From contig DMYW01000014.1 of NCBI GenBank assembly GCA_003482455.1, forward strand, positions 1-24,332: 24,332 nucleotides of DNA, written 5' to 3'. The stretch is from Rheinheimera sp. (GTDB taxonomy: Bacteria; Pseudomonadota; Gammaproteobacteria; Enterobacterales; Alteromonadaceae). The notes beneath the pieces were generated by a model, which searched no databases, was not told the origin of the DNA, and saw only the letters and a list, made by a program, of their open reading frames with translations. Shown piece after piece: positions 7,490-16,843 of this stretch; position 1 is the first letter of the stretch; every line of letters starts with the position of its first letter. The translations under genes and the position numbers were made by a program.

Positions 7490-9231
7490 GTAGAGCAGGC
7501 AGTAGACAGGCCAAAAGCCGTAAACAACCAACCGTGATCAGCTGGCGCTTTGCGTTTGTCGTGCTGTCGGTGTCGGCAATTTTTTGTACCTTGATCGCTC
7601 GCGCGGCCTATCTGCAGGTAGTGGACCCGGATAAATTAGTCGCTGAAGGTGACAACCGCACCTTGCGCGTGAAATCGGATGATGCACTGCGTGGCATGAT
7701 CACCGATCGCAACGGTGAAGAACTAGCGGTGTCAGTCCCCGTTGAATCTATTTACGCCGACTCGAAAGTCATCATGGAAAACAACGTGGTGCAGGACCAA
7801 CGTCGTTGGCACGCGCTGGCAGATATGCTGCAAGTCAGTCCAGAAGATCTGAAAAAGAAAATCGCCACCGACAAGAAAAAGCGTTACGTCTATCTCGAGC
7901 GCCAAGCCAGTCCTGCCAAGGTTGATTACATCCGTAAGCTGAAAATCCCTGGTATCTACTTCAAGCAAGAAGCGAAACGTTATTACCCGTCTGGCGAAGT
8001 CACTGCACACATCCTCGGTTTTACCGATTTGGACGACCATGGGGTGGAAGGCGTTGAGCGTCAATTTGACAAAGTCTTAAAAGGCTCAGCTGGCCGGAAA
8101 GTGGTACGTAAAGACGCCAAAGGCCGCGAAATTGAAGTGTTAGAAGAGACTGGTTCGACGCCGGCGCGTAACTTAACGCTGTCGATTGACCAACGTATTC
8201 AAGCGGTTGCCTATCGCGAACTTAAAAAAGCCGTGATGACTTTTGGTGCTACCTCTGGTTCGCTGGTACTGGTTGATGTCAACACAGGTGAAGTATTGGC
8301 GATGGTCAACAGTCCATCGTACAACCCAAATAACCGTAATGGCGTGGCGGTACATCGCTTCCGTAACCGCGCTATTACTGACACCTTCGAGCCTGGTTCT
8401 ACCGTCAAGCCACTGCCTGTAATGACAGCTTTGGAAAACGGTACGGCCGATTTAAAGACCGTGATTGCCACCGGCAATGGCGTGATGATGGTCGGCGGTC
8501 GTCGGGTTCGTGATACACACGCTTATGGCGATCAGGATTTAGCCGGCATTATCCGCAAATCATCCAATATTGGTGTGACCAAACTTGCTTTGAATATGCC
8601 ACATGAAGATTTGCTGAAAATGTATTACGGCATGGGGTTAGGCGATGAGACTGGCCTCGGCATTGTTGGTGAATCACCCGGCATGCTGCGCGAACGAGCG
8701 CGCTGGTCAGATCATGAACGCGCGACTTTATCGTTCGGCTACGGTCTGTCTGTGACTGCGGTGCAATTAGCTCGTATGTACGCGGCGATTGGTAACGGTG
8801 GTGTTGTGCGGCCGCTGACGTTGATTAAACAAGACAAAGCGCCAGAAGGTATTCGGATCGTCAGCGAACAAACTGCTGATTCGATGGTAGAAATGCTAGA
8901 AAGCGTGACGTTAAAAGGTGGGACAGCCACCAAAGCTGTGGTGCCAGGCTATCGTGTAGGCGGTAAAACAGGGACTGCGAAAAAAGCCATTGCCGGTGGT
9001 TATGGTGACGACTACGTTGGTTCCTTTGCTGGGATTGGCCCGATTTCTTCACCTCGTTTAGCCTGCGTGGTGATCATCAACGAACCGACAGGCGACTATT
9101 ATTATGGCGGTGAAGTCGCTGCGCCGGTGTTTAGTTCGGTGATGGGGGCTGCGATGCGTTTGTTAAATATTCCGCCAGATGGCAATGATAGCCGCATTAC
9201 CAAAGTTGCAGGAGGCCCGGATGCAGGGTAA
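7486..9231 (+). CDS. ftsI: FtsI (PBP3), septal peptidoglycan transpeptidase
   Basis: FtsI is the class B penicillin-binding protein that crosslinks septal peptidoglycan together with the glycosyltransferase FtsW. The 581-residue protein (E. coli 588) has a cytoplasmic N-terminus, one transmembrane anchor (about 19-41), a PBP dimerisation/pedestal region (GMITDRNGEELAVSVPVESIYAD, 70-92) and a transpeptidase domain. The three active-site motifs are intact: STVK (305-308, nucleophile S305), SSN (359-361) and KTGT (494-497). It overlaps ftsL by 4 nt and murE by 11 nt. Like E. coli FtsI, the protein has a C-terminal extension past the KTGT domain. Confidence 0.98.
   Translation: MSRAGSRQAKSRKQPTVISWRFAFVVLSVSAIFCTLIARAAYLQVVDPDKLVAEGDNRTLRVKSDDALRGMITDRNGEELAVSVPVESIYADSKVIMENNVVQDQRRWHALADMLQVSPEDLKKKIATDKKKRYVYLERQASPAKVDYIRKLKIPGIYFKQEAKRYYPSGEVTAHILGFTDLDDHGVEGVERQFDKVLKGSAGRKVVRKDAKGREIEVLEETGSTPARNLTLSIDQRIQAVAYRELKKAVMTFGATSGSLVLVDVNTGEVLAMVNSPSYNPNNRNGVAVHRFRNRAITDTFEPGSTVKPLPVMTALENGTADLKTVIATGNGVMMVGGRRVRDTHAYGDQDLAGIIRKSSNIGVTKLALNMPHEDLLKMYYGMGLGDETGLGIVGESPGMLRERARWSDHERATLSFGYGLSVTAVQLARMYAAIGNGGVVRPLTLIKQDKAPEGIRIVSEQTADSMVEMLESVTLKGGTATKAVVPGYRVGGKTGTAKKAIAGGYGDDYVGSFAGIGPISSPRLACVVIINEPTGDYYYGGEVAAPVFSSVMGAAMRLLNIPPDGNDSRITKVAGGPDAG
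9210..9215 (+). promoter_or_regulatory. Strong Shine-Dalgarno that fixes the murE start
   Basis: AGGAGG lies 5 nt before the ATG at 9221, within the last codons of ftsI. An upstream in-frame ATG at 9179 has no such site and would force a 53-nt overlap. Confidence 0.85.
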
Positions 9232-10744
9232 TCAACTGGAACGCTGGTTGACTCCTTTCAAAGCGACTGCCGCAGGGCAGTCGCTTTGTGCGTTAGAAAA
9301 CCATGCAGATTTTGCGCCGAGCGCCTTGTTGCAAATTAGCAGCAAAGCCGTGCGTCAAGGCGATGTGTTTTTGGCGATCCCCGGTGTCACGGCGCATGGA
9401 AATTTGTATATTCGTCAGGCGCTTAGTGCAGGTGCAGCTTTAGTACTGACCGACAGCTTACAGGCCAACGACCAGGATTTAGCCGCCGATCCGCGCGTAC
9501 TGCTGTGGCCTGATTTAGGCCAAGAACTGGCGGCGCTGATCAGTGCGTTTTACCATCATCCGGTGGTGAAACAGCAGCTGGTGGGCATCACCGGGACGAA
9601 TGGCAAATCCAGTACCGCCATTTTTGTTAATCAACTGAGCGATCTGCTGGGGGCTCCCGCTGCCGTGATTGGCACTTTGGGTTATGGCCAGTATCAACAG
9701 TTGACGCCGCTACAAAATACCACGCCACATTTGGCGGATTTGCACCGTATTTTTGCAGAACTCAATCAACAACAGCGCTTTCGTACGGCGATGGAAGTCT
9801 CAAGTCATGCGCTGGTGCAAGGTCGCGTGCAAGGGCTGCAATTTGCCACAGCCGTGTTTACCAACTTAAGTCGCGACCATCTGGACTATCACGGCACGAT
9901 GGACGCTTATGGTGAGGCCAAAGCCCTGTTGTTCACGCCGCAGCTGGCAAAAACAGCCGTCATTAACGCTAGTGATGCTTTTGGCAAGCAGTTGGCACAG
10001 CGTACCGCGTTACCCTGCTTGGTATACGGTCGCTTAAATGATTGCCAAGGCTTCGAGCAATTCTTGGCCTACGACCGTCTGCGCTCTGACGGCCGTGGTT
10101 TTAGCATGGTGTTGCATTCACATTTAGGTCAATTTGACCTGGAGATCCCGCTGCTGGCGGAATTCAACGTACAAAACGTTTTGGCAGCGATGGGTGCCAT
10201 GTTGCAACTGGGCTATCGTTTGCCGCAGTTGGTCGAAGCCGTCAAACAATTAAAAGCCGTGCCAGGGCGCATGGAACTGTGGCATTTCCCTGGTGATGTT
10301 GGGGTGGTTGTCGATTACGCCCACACGCCAGATGCCTTGGAGCAAAGTTTGCTGGCGTTGCGCCAGCAATGCCGTGGTCACGTCTGGTGTGTATTTGGCT
10401 GTGGTGGCGATCGCGACAAAGGCAAACGCCCACTGATGGGACGGATTGCCGAGCAGTTTGCCGACCATGTCATCATCACCGCCGACAACCCTCGCACCGA
10501 GCAAGTGCTGGATATTTGCCAAGACATCGCAGCTGGCATCCAAGACCAATCTCGAGTACAAATCGAACCCGACCGCGAATCCGCAATTAAGCTAGCACTC
10601 ATCGAAGCGCACCAAGATGACTTTATCTTGGTCGCCGGCAAAGGCCATGAGACTTATCAAATCATCGGCACCACGGTGCGCGATTATGACGAACGCAAAT
10701 TCATCGACCAATTATTAGAACAAATGCAGGAGATGAACCCATGA
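9221..10744 (+). CDS. murE: MurE, UDP-MurNAc-L-Ala-D-Glu:meso-diaminopimelate ligase
   Basis: MurE adds the third stem-peptide residue to UDP-MurNAc-dipeptide in the cytoplasm, using ATP. The 507-residue product (E. coli 495) has the Mur ligase three-domain plan: an N-terminal UDP-binding domain (about 1-115), a central ATPase domain with the P-loop GTNGKSS (125-131) and the GEAK lysine (K234, the carbamoylated-Lys position), and a C-terminal domain with DNPR (422-425). DNPR is the known marker for meso-diaminopimelate rather than lysine specificity, which fits a Gram-negative wall. It overlaps murF by ATGA. Confidence 0.97.
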   Translation: MQGNQLERWLTPFKATAAGQSLCALENHADFAPSALLQISSKAVRQGDVFLAIPGVTAHGNLYIRQALSAGAALVLTDSLQANDQDLAADPRVLLWPDLGQELAALISAFYHHPVVKQQLVGITGTNGKSSTAIFVNQLSDLLGAPAAVIGTLGYGQYQQLTPLQNTTPHLADLHRIFAELNQQQRFRTAMEVSSHALVQGRVQGLQFATAVFTNLSRDHLDYHGTMDAYGEAKALLFTPQLAKTAVINASDAFGKQLAQRTALPCLVYGRLNDCQGFEQFLAYDRLRSDGRGFSMVLHSHLGQFDLEIPLLAEFNVQNVLAAMGAMLQLGYRLPQLVEAVKQLKAVPGRMELWHFPGDVGVVVDYAHTPDALEQSLLALRQQCRGHVWCVFGCGGDRDKGKRPLMGRIAEQFADHVIITADNPRTEQVLDICQDIAAGIQDQSRVQIEPDRESAIKLALIEAHQDDFILVAGKGHETYQIIGTTVRDYDERKFIDQLLEQMQEMNP

Positions 10745-12117
10745 TCCCTTTACAAGCCAGCGATATTGCCGCGGCACTTAATGCCCGGCTGATTGGCGAC
10801 GATGTATTGATTGAAAGTGTCAGCACTGACAGCCGGCAAATTCAAGCTGGTGACCTGTTTATCGCACTGCAAGGCCCGAATTTCGACGGCCATAAGTTTG
10901 CAGCTGAAGTGGTACAAAAAGGAGCCCGTGCGCTGGTGGTGACCCGGCACTTGGACGTGCCGGTCCCACAACTTATTGTGGCCGATACCCGCATTGCTTT
11001 GGGGCAACTTGGCGCGCTGGTCAAAAACCGCTTGAATTTAAAAACCGTGGCCGTGACCGGTAGTGCCGGTAAAACCACCGTCAAAGAAATGATGGCGGCT
11101 ATTTTGTCGCGGATTGGCCATGTGCTGGCAACCGCTGGCAATTTCAACAATGATATCGGCGTGCCGCTGACCTTGTTGCGATTAGAAGCGCATCATCAGT
11201 TCGCGGTTATGGAGCTTGGGGCAAACCATTTGGGTGAAATTGCCTACACCACCAGCCTGGTGAAACCCGATGTGGCGCTGATCACCAACGTGGCGGCGGC
11301 GCATTTAGAAGGCTTTGGTGATCTATTTGGGGTAGCCCGCGCCAAAGGGGAGATTTATAATGGCCTGCCGGAGCAAGGCACTGCCATTGTTCCGTTGGAT
11401 AGCGAATTCCACAATTACTGGTTACAACGTCTGCAGCATTTGAAGGTGCAAACCTTCAGTCCAACGACCTCTGCTGATTACCGCGCCGAAAATATTGTAC
11501 TGGATTCAAACGGTTGTGCTGGTTTTGACTTGCACACGCCGCAAGGCGTTGTTTTTGTACAACTGACCATTCCAGGGCGGCATAACGTCAGCAATGCGCT
11601 GGCTGCGGCGGCTGCTACCTTGGCATTGGGTGCCAGCTTGACGGATGTGCAGCTGGGACTTGCGGCGATGAAACCAGTAAAAGGTCGTATAAATGTGCAT
11701 CAACCGAAACCGGATCTGCGCATTATTGACGATACCTACAACGCCAATGTCGAATCTTGCAAAGCTGCGATCGACTTATTGGCGTCCTACAGTGGACAAC
11801 GCATTTTAGTGCTTGGTGATATGGGCGAATTAGGCCCAGAAGCGCGAACTTTCCACGAAGAAGTGGGGGTCTATGCGCGTCACGCAGGCCTTGATGCCTT
11901 GTTTACGCTGGGAGTGCTATCGCAAAACGCCAGTGACCAGTTCCACCAACAAAGCGCGCATTTTAGTTCGCGGGCAAGTTTGGTGAATCGGTTGCACCCT
12001 TATTTATCCGGTGACGCTGAAGTCACCATTCTGGTCAAAGGTTCCCGCAGTGCGAAAATGGAACTGGTTGTCCAGGATTTGCTAGAAAGATGTCAGCAGG
12101 AGACGCAAGCATGTTAG
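10741..12117 (+). CDS. murF: MurF, UDP-MurNAc-tripeptide:D-Ala-D-Ala ligase
   Basis: MurF attaches D-alanyl-D-alanine to UDP-MurNAc-tripeptide, completing the cytoplasmic pentapeptide precursor. The 458-residue product (E. coli 452) has an N-terminal substrate domain with STDSRQIQAGDLFIALQG (28-45), a P-loop GSAGKTT (107-113), NFNNDIGVPLTLL (134-146), the ARAKGEIYN lysine (K202) and a C-terminal domain with DDTYNANVES. The start shares ATGA with the murE stop and has AGGAG 8 nt upstream. Its D-Ala-D-Ala substrate must come from a Ddl encoded elsewhere, because no ddl gene is in this cluster. Confidence 0.97.
   Translation: MIPLQASDIAAALNARLIGDDVLIESVSTDSRQIQAGDLFIALQGPNFDGHKFAAEVVQKGARALVVTRHLDVPVPQLIVADTRIALGQLGALVKNRLNLKTVAVTGSAGKTTVKEMMAAILSRIGHVLATAGNFNNDIGVPLTLLRLEAHHQFAVMELGANHLGEIAYTTSLVKPDVALITNVAAAHLEGFGDLFGVARAKGEIYNGLPEQGTAIVPLDSEFHNYWLQRLQHLKVQTFSPTTSADYRAENIVLDSNGCAGFDLHTPQGVVFVQLTIPGRHNVSNALAAAAATLALGASLTDVQLGLAAMKPVKGRINVHQPKPDLRIIDDTYNANVESCKAAIDLLASYSGQRILVLGDMGELGPEARTFHEEVGVYARHAGLDALFTLGVLSQNASDQFHQQSAHFSSRASLVNRLHPYLSGDAEVTILVKGSRSAKMELVVQDLLERCQQETQAC
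12097..12103 (+). promoter_or_regulatory. Shine-Dalgarno that fixes the mraY start
   Basis: CAGGAGA stands 7 nt before the ATG at 12111, inside the 3' end of murF. With this start the protein begins MLVWLAEFL, matching E. coli MraY, so an in-frame ATG at 12090 is unlikely. Confidence 0.8.
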
Positions 12118-13193
12118 TCTGGTTAGCCGAATTTTTAACGCAATATGTCAATGCGTTTCACGTCTTCAGTTACCTCACATTCCGTTCCATTTTGGGCATT
12201 TTAACTGCCTTATTGTTGAGCCTGTATTTCGGTCCAAAACTGATTGCGGCGCTGCAACGCTTGCAGATTGGACAGACAGTCCGTAACGATGGCCCACAAA
12301 GCCACTTCTCGAAAAAAGGCACGCCGACCATGGGCGGTTTGCTGATTTTGGGCTCGATTGCCATTAGTACTTTATTGTGGGCCGATCTGAGCAACAAATA
12401 CGTCTGGGTGGTGCTGTTTGTGTTGGTGGCCTACGGCTGGATTGGCTTTATCGACGATCACCGCAAAGTCATTCGCAAAGACCCGAAAGGCTTAATCGCG
12501 CGCTGGAAATACTTCTGGCAGTCTGTGTTTGCCATCATCACGGCGTTTTTTCTGTATACCACTTCAGATCGTCCAGCGGAAACCCAATTAATAGTGCCGT
12601 TTTTAAAAGACGTGTTGCCTCAGTTAGGCTTGATGTATCTGGTCACCACCTATTTTGTGATGGTTGGTTTTAGCAACGCCGTGAACTTGACCGATGGTTT
12701 AGATGGTTTGGCGATTGTGCCGACCGTAATGGTTGCGTCGGCCTTTGCCATTTTTGCTTACGTCAGCGGCAACGTAGTGTTTGCTAACTACCTGAATATT
12801 CCGCATTTACCGCTCGCTTCCGAGTTAGTCGTGGTATGCGCCACCATCGTTGGTGCCGGTCTTGGCTTCTTATGGTTTAACACCTATCCCGCGATGGTGT
12901 TTATGGGCGATGTCGGCTCGTTGGCTTTAGGCGCCATTTTGGCGGTGATCGCAGTGCTGGTGCGCCAAGAAATCGTCTTGATCATCATGGGCGGTATTTT
13001 TGTGATGGAAACCATGTCGGTGATTTTGCAAGTTGGCTCGTTCAAGTTGCGTGGCCAACGCATCTTCCGCATGGCGCCTATTCATCACCATTACGAATTA
13101 AAAGGCTGGCCGGAGCCGCGCGTGATTGTGCGCTTTTGGATCCTGTCGATCATTTTTGTGTTGATCGGTTTAGCAACGCTGAAACTGCGGTAA
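12111..13193 (+). CDS. mraY: MraY, phospho-MurNAc-pentapeptide transferase (lipid I synthase)
   Basis: MraY moves phospho-MurNAc-pentapeptide from UDP to undecaprenyl phosphate at the inner membrane, making lipid I. The protein is 360 residues, the same length as in E. coli, and is polytopic with about ten hydrophobic segments. The Mg-dependent active-site residues are visible: D115-D116 in GFIDDHRKV, the NLTDGLDGL motif (192-200), D267 in GDVGSLALG and the HHH triad (325-327) in MAPIHHHYELKGWPE. It overlaps murF by 7 nt. murD follows after a 17-bp gap, one of the widest inside the operon. Confidence 0.98.
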   Translation: MLVWLAEFLTQYVNAFHVFSYLTFRSILGILTALLLSLYFGPKLIAALQRLQIGQTVRNDGPQSHFSKKGTPTMGGLLILGSIAISTLLWADLSNKYVWVVLFVLVAYGWIGFIDDHRKVIRKDPKGLIARWKYFWQSVFAIITAFFLYTTSDRPAETQLIVPFLKDVLPQLGLMYLVTTYFVMVGFSNAVNLTDGLDGLAIVPTVMVASAFAIFAYVSGNVVFANYLNIPHLPLASELVVVCATIVGAGLGFLWFNTYPAMVFMGDVGSLALGAILAVIAVLVRQEIVLIIMGGIFVMETMSVILQVGSFKLRGQRIFRMAPIHHHYELKGWPEPRVIVRFWILSIIFVLIGLATLKLR

Positions 13194-13210
13194 GACAAAG
13201 AGAATAAGGC

Positions 13211-14557
13211 ATGGCGAAAACGATGGTGAAGCTGTTTCAGGGCAAACGAGTAGGGGTCATTGGCCTTGGCGTGTCGGGCCTTGCGACTGTGCGTTTTCTG
13301 CTGCGCATGGGCGTCAAACCCGTGTTGATGGATACACGCAATAAATTAGCGGGTTTGGAGACCATCACCCCCGATAAAGTCGATGGTATCTATTTAGGCG
13401 AGCTTGATGCCAACCGTTTGGCCAAAATGGATATTTTGCTGGTGAGCCCCGGCCTTGATTTGTCCCATCCATCGATTCGTTTTGCGATGGCGCAAGGGGT
13501 GCAAATCATCGGTGACGTTGAATTGTTTGCGTTGGTTAACCAAAAGCCGGTGGTGGCTGTGACGGGTTCGAACGGCAAATCGACGGTCACGACGCTGGCC
13601 GAACATATGCTGAATTGCTCTGGCCTGCGAGCGCTTGCTGCCGGTAACATCGGTCTGGCCGTGCTTGATGCGCTGGAAAAAACCGACACGGACGTCTATG
13701 TGCTGGAACTCTCAAGCTTTCAGCTCGAGACTACCCACAGCTTAAAACTGCAAGCCGCCGCCAATTTGAATGTGACGGAAGATCACCTCGATCGTCACGG
13801 TACTATGGCCGCCTATGCTGCAGCCAAACAACGTATTTATTTGCACACTGACTTAGCTATTTACAACGCAGACGATCAGTACACTGTGCCGCAAGGCTTG
13901 GCCGCACCAGCCATTGCGCTACAACTGCTGAGCGAGCGTGACGGCTATGGCATTCGGATGGTCGATGGCGAGAAATATCTGCTGGTTGCCGGTGAACCGC
14001 TATTGCCGGTACGGCAAATGACTTTGGTTGGTTTGCATAATCAATTTAATGCGCTGGCTGCTTGTGCAATGGCGCTGGCGGTGGGCGCAACCCGGGAAGG
14101 GTTAATCCAAGCCTTAACAACTTATCAAGCCTTACCGCACCGTTGCACTTTAGTCACGGATCACCAAGGTGTGCGTTATATCGATGATTCCAAAGCGACC
14201 AACGTCGGCGCAACGCTCGCCGCCATTGCGGGTTTGCGTGGCGATGTGACGGGACGCTTAATTCTGATCGCCGGTGGCGATGGCAAAGGTGTCGATTTCG
14301 CCGAGTTAGCCAAGGTGTTGCAGGCACAAGTCGACCAAGTGATCACTCTCGGCCGTGACGGTCCTGCCATTGCGCAGCTGGTGCCTGGCTGTATTGAAGT
14401 GAATAGCTTACAACAAGCGGTTGAAACCGCGGTCAAGCTGGCACAACCAGGCGACATGGTGCTGTTATCACCTGCTTGCGCCAGTTTAGATATGTTTAAA
14501 AACTACGAAGAACGCGGCCGCTTGTTCGCGCAGTACGTGTTGCAGGCGGTGTCATGA
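13211..14557 (+). CDS. murD: MurD, UDP-MurNAc-L-Ala:D-glutamate ligase
   Basis: MurD adds D-glutamate to UDP-MurNAc-L-Ala, the second peptide step. The 448-residue product (E. coli 438) opens with a Rossmann-like N-domain (GKRVGVIGLGVSGLATVRFL, 11-30). The ATPase domain carries the P-loop GSNGKST (119-125) and ELSSFQLE (166-173). The C-terminal region has ALPHRCTLV and YIDDSKATNVGATLAA, the Mur ligase signature for binding nucleotide and amino acid. A second in-frame ATG four codons downstream is possible; the first was kept because a purine-rich AAAGAGA lies at suitable distance. Its stop overlaps ftsW by ATGA. Confidence 0.97.
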   Translation: MAKTMVKLFQGKRVGVIGLGVSGLATVRFLLRMGVKPVLMDTRNKLAGLETITPDKVDGIYLGELDANRLAKMDILLVSPGLDLSHPSIRFAMAQGVQIIGDVELFALVNQKPVVAVTGSNGKSTVTTLAEHMLNCSGLRALAAGNIGLAVLDALEKTDTDVYVLELSSFQLETTHSLKLQAAANLNVTEDHLDRHGTMAAYAAAKQRIYLHTDLAIYNADDQYTVPQGLAAPAIALQLLSERDGYGIRMVDGEKYLLVAGEPLLPVRQMTLVGLHNQFNALAACAMALAVGATREGLIQALTTYQALPHRCTLVTDHQGVRYIDDSKATNVGATLAAIAGLRGDVTGRLILIAGGDGKGVDFAELAKVLQAQVDQVITLGRDGPAIAQLVPGCIEVNSLQQAVETAVKLAQPGDMVLLSPACASLDMFKNYEERGRLFAQYVLQAVS

Positions 14558-15756
14558 AGACTTGGTTCGTCAATAAATGCCGCGATACCTATCAAGGTTG
14601 GCATGACTGGTGGAACGCCGAAGATGGCGTCAGTTATGACCGATTCTTTTTTACCTTGATGATTTTGCTGCTGTGTATTGGTTTTGTGATGGTTACTAGT
14701 GCATCAGTGCCGGTGGCAGAACGCTTGTATCACGACCCGCTGCATTACGCCGAACGGCATGTTTTCTATTTAGTGTTTGGTGGCGCGCTGGCGTATGTAG
14801 TGCTGAATGTGCCGATCAACTGGTGGCATCAAAGCAATATGTTGTTGCTGGCCTTTGGTGTGCTTGGGCTTATCGCTGTATTGGCCGTTGGGAAAAATGT
14901 GAACGGTTCCACCCGTTGGTTGGTGCTGGGCCCTATCAATATCCAAGCGGCGGAGCCGGCGAAACTATTTTTCTTTGTCTATCTGTCGAGTTATCTGGTG
15001 CGGCGCCACGACGAAGTGCGAGAAAACCTCAAAGGCTTCTTAAAGCCCTTGCTGATCTTGTTTATTTTCGCCGTTTTACTGCTATTACAACCCGACTTAG
15101 GGACTGTGATCGTCATGTTCTCCACCTCGGTGGCTCTGTTGTTTTTGGCCGGCGCTAAGTTGTGGCAGTTCATTGGCCTTATTCTGACCGGCCTTGCCGC
15201 TATTTCGTTTCTGATTATTTATTCGGAGTACCGCTGGCGCCGGGTTACCTCCTATTTAGACCCGTGGGCAGACCCGTTCGGCAGTGGCTATCAATTGACG
15301 CAATCCTTGATGGCGTTTGGCCGCGGCAGCTGGAATGGCCAAGGGCTGGGGAATTCAGTACAAAAACTTGAGTATTTGCCAGAAGCTCATACCGACTTTA
15401 TCTTCGCCGTGATCGCCGAAGAAACCGGCTTAATCGGCGTGTTTTTTGTGTTAACACTGCTGTTTATGCTGTTGTTACGCGCGTTGTGGATTGGTAAACG
15501 CGCCTTGCAAAAAGGTATGAGTTTTCATGGCTTTTTGGCGTATGCCATCGCGGTGTGGATTGGTTTTCAGACGTTCGTCAACATAGGCGTGGCAACCGGC
15601 TTGCTGCCAACCAAAGGCTTAACCTTGCCCTTTGTCAGTTACGGCGGCAGTAGTTTGATCATCATGTTGATGGCAGCGGCGATAGTTCTGCGCATTGACT
15701 TCGAAGTGCGGATCAAAGGTCGCCATGCGATCGCTGGGGGAGGGGGCAATGCCTAA
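14554..15756 (+). CDS. ftsW: FtsW, SEDS-family septal peptidoglycan glycosyltransferase
   Basis: FtsW polymerises lipid II into septal glycan in complex with FtsI. The 400-residue membrane protein (E. coli 414) has a cytoplasmic N-tail followed by about ten transmembrane segments. SEDS signatures are present: NGSTRWLVLGPINIQAAEPAKL (117-138), LLLLQPDLGTVIV (175-187), GSGYQLTQSLMAFGRG (243-258), SVQKLEYLPEAHTDFIFAVIAEE (268-290), which includes the conserved catalytic Asp (D281), and GLLPTKGLTLPFVSYGGSS (349-367). The C-terminus ends in a glycine run (GGGG, 395-398) because its codons overlap the murG ribosome binding site. Confidence 0.97.
   Translation: MKTWFVNKCRDTYQGWHDWWNAEDGVSYDRFFFTLMILLLCIGFVMVTSASVPVAERLYHDPLHYAERHVFYLVFGGALAYVVLNVPINWWHQSNMLLLAFGVLGLIAVLAVGKNVNGSTRWLVLGPINIQAAEPAKLFFFVYLSSYLVRRHDEVRENLKGFLKPLLILFIFAVLLLLQPDLGTVIVMFSTSVALLFLAGAKLWQFIGLILTGLAAISFLIIYSEYRWRRVTSYLDPWADPFGSGYQLTQSLMAFGRGSWNGQGLGNSVQKLEYLPEAHTDFIFAVIAEETGLIGVFFVLTLLFMLLLRALWIGKRALQKGMSFHGFLAYAIAVWIGFQTFVNIGVATGLLPTKGLTLPFVSYGGSSLIIMLMAAAIVLRIDFEVRIKGRHAIAGGGGNA
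15736..15746 (+). promoter_or_regulatory. G-rich Shine-Dalgarno of murG inside ftsW
   Basis: GGGGGAGGGGG contains GGAGG 6 nt before the ATG at 15749 and also encodes glycines near the FtsW C-terminus. It decides the murG start over an in-frame upstream codon at 15695. Confidence 0.75.
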
Positions 15757-16843
15757 CTCGACAGCAAAGCGTGCGCTGATTATGGCTGGTGGTACTGGCG
15801 GACACATTTTCCCGGCAAAAGCGGTGGCAGACCAGCTAGCTGCGGAAGGCTGGCAGATAGCCTGGTTAGGTACAGCAGATCGAATGGAAGCCAAATTAGT
15901 ACCGACATTTGGTTATGCGTTACATACGATTGCAGTCGCCGGACTGCGCGGAAAAGGTTTAAAATCGGTGCTGCAAGCGCCACTGATGCTGCTCAAAAGC
16001 CTGTGGCAAGCGCGGCAAGTGGTCAAAAAAGTGCAGCCGGATATCGTCGTCGGTTTTGGCGGTTACGCGTCAGGCCCAGGTGGCGTCGCTGCGTGGCTTG
16101 CCGGAGTGCCGTTGATTATCCATGAGCAAAACGCCGTCGCAGGCACTACCAATCGTTTATTGGCGCGCTTGGCAAAACGGGTGTTGGTGGCATTTCCGCA
16201 AGCATTTGCAGGTCATCCGAAACAACAAGTGACTGGGAATCCAGTGCGAAGCGAATTAATTGGTCAAAAACCACAGAATTCTTGCTCCGCCCCCTTAAAT
16301 ATTTTGATCGTCGGTGGTAGTTTAGGCGCTAGGGTTTTTAATCAGACTTTGCCAGCGATCCTGAAGCAGGCCGCGGCTTGCGGGCCGATCGCGGTTCGCC
16401 ACCAAACTGGCCAGCATGACTTGCAAAACACGCAAGCTTTGTACGCCGATGCGGGCGAAAATTTAACGGTGCAAGTCACTGCTTTTATTGAAGATATGGC
16501 GCAGGCCTATCGTTGGGCAGATTTAGTGATTTGCCGCGCAGGCGCTTTAACGGTTAGCGAAGTGGCCTGTGCCGGTGTCGCAGCCTTATTCGTTCCACTG
16601 CCGTCGGCGATTGATGACCACCAAACCGCCAATGCCGGTTGGTTGTCGGAACGTGGTGCCGCGTTACGTGTTGCGCAAACTGATTTAACCGAAACATTTT
16701 TATTGCCGCAGTTGCAACAATGGCTTAAGGACAAAACGCCGTTGCAGCAAATGGCAACACAAGCACGATTGTGTGCAATCGACGATGCAACCACGCAGGT
16801 TGTCGCTGTTTGTCGACGTTTTACAGGTGTGAATACCCAATGA
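15749..16843 (+). CDS. murG: MurG, lipid II synthase (GT28 N-acetylglucosaminyltransferase)
   Basis: MurG transfers GlcNAc from UDP-GlcNAc to lipid I on the inner face of the membrane, giving lipid II. The 364-residue product (E. coli 355) is a GT-B enzyme: the N-terminal half has the glycine loop MAGGTGGHIFPA (12-23), GFGGYASGPGGVAAWLAG (102-119) and HEQNAVAGTTNRLLA (125-139), and the C-terminal UDP-GlcNAc half has VGGSLGARVFN (188-198), CRAGALTVSE (262-271) and DDHQTANA (289-296). It overlaps ftsW by 8 nt and murC by ATGA. Confidence 0.97.
   Translation: MPNSTAKRALIMAGGTGGHIFPAKAVADQLAAEGWQIAWLGTADRMEAKLVPTFGYALHTIAVAGLRGKGLKSVLQAPLMLLKSLWQARQVVKKVQPDIVVGFGGYASGPGGVAAWLAGVPLIIHEQNAVAGTTNRLLARLAKRVLVAFPQAFAGHPKQQVTGNPVRSELIGQKPQNSCSAPLNILIVGGSLGARVFNQTLPAILKQAAACGPIAVRHQTGQHDLQNTQALYADAGENLTVQVTAFIEDMAQAYRWADLVICRAGALTVSEVACAGVAALFVPLPSAIDDHQTANAGWLSERGAALRVAQTDLTETFLLPQLQQWLKDKTPLQQMATQARLCAIDDATTQVVAVCRRFTGVNTQ

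Noticed and set aside
15736..15746. G-tract as a possible G-quadruplex or frameshift site
   Set aside because: There are only two G-runs, and the tract is simply explained as the murG Shine-Dalgarno overlapping glycine codons.
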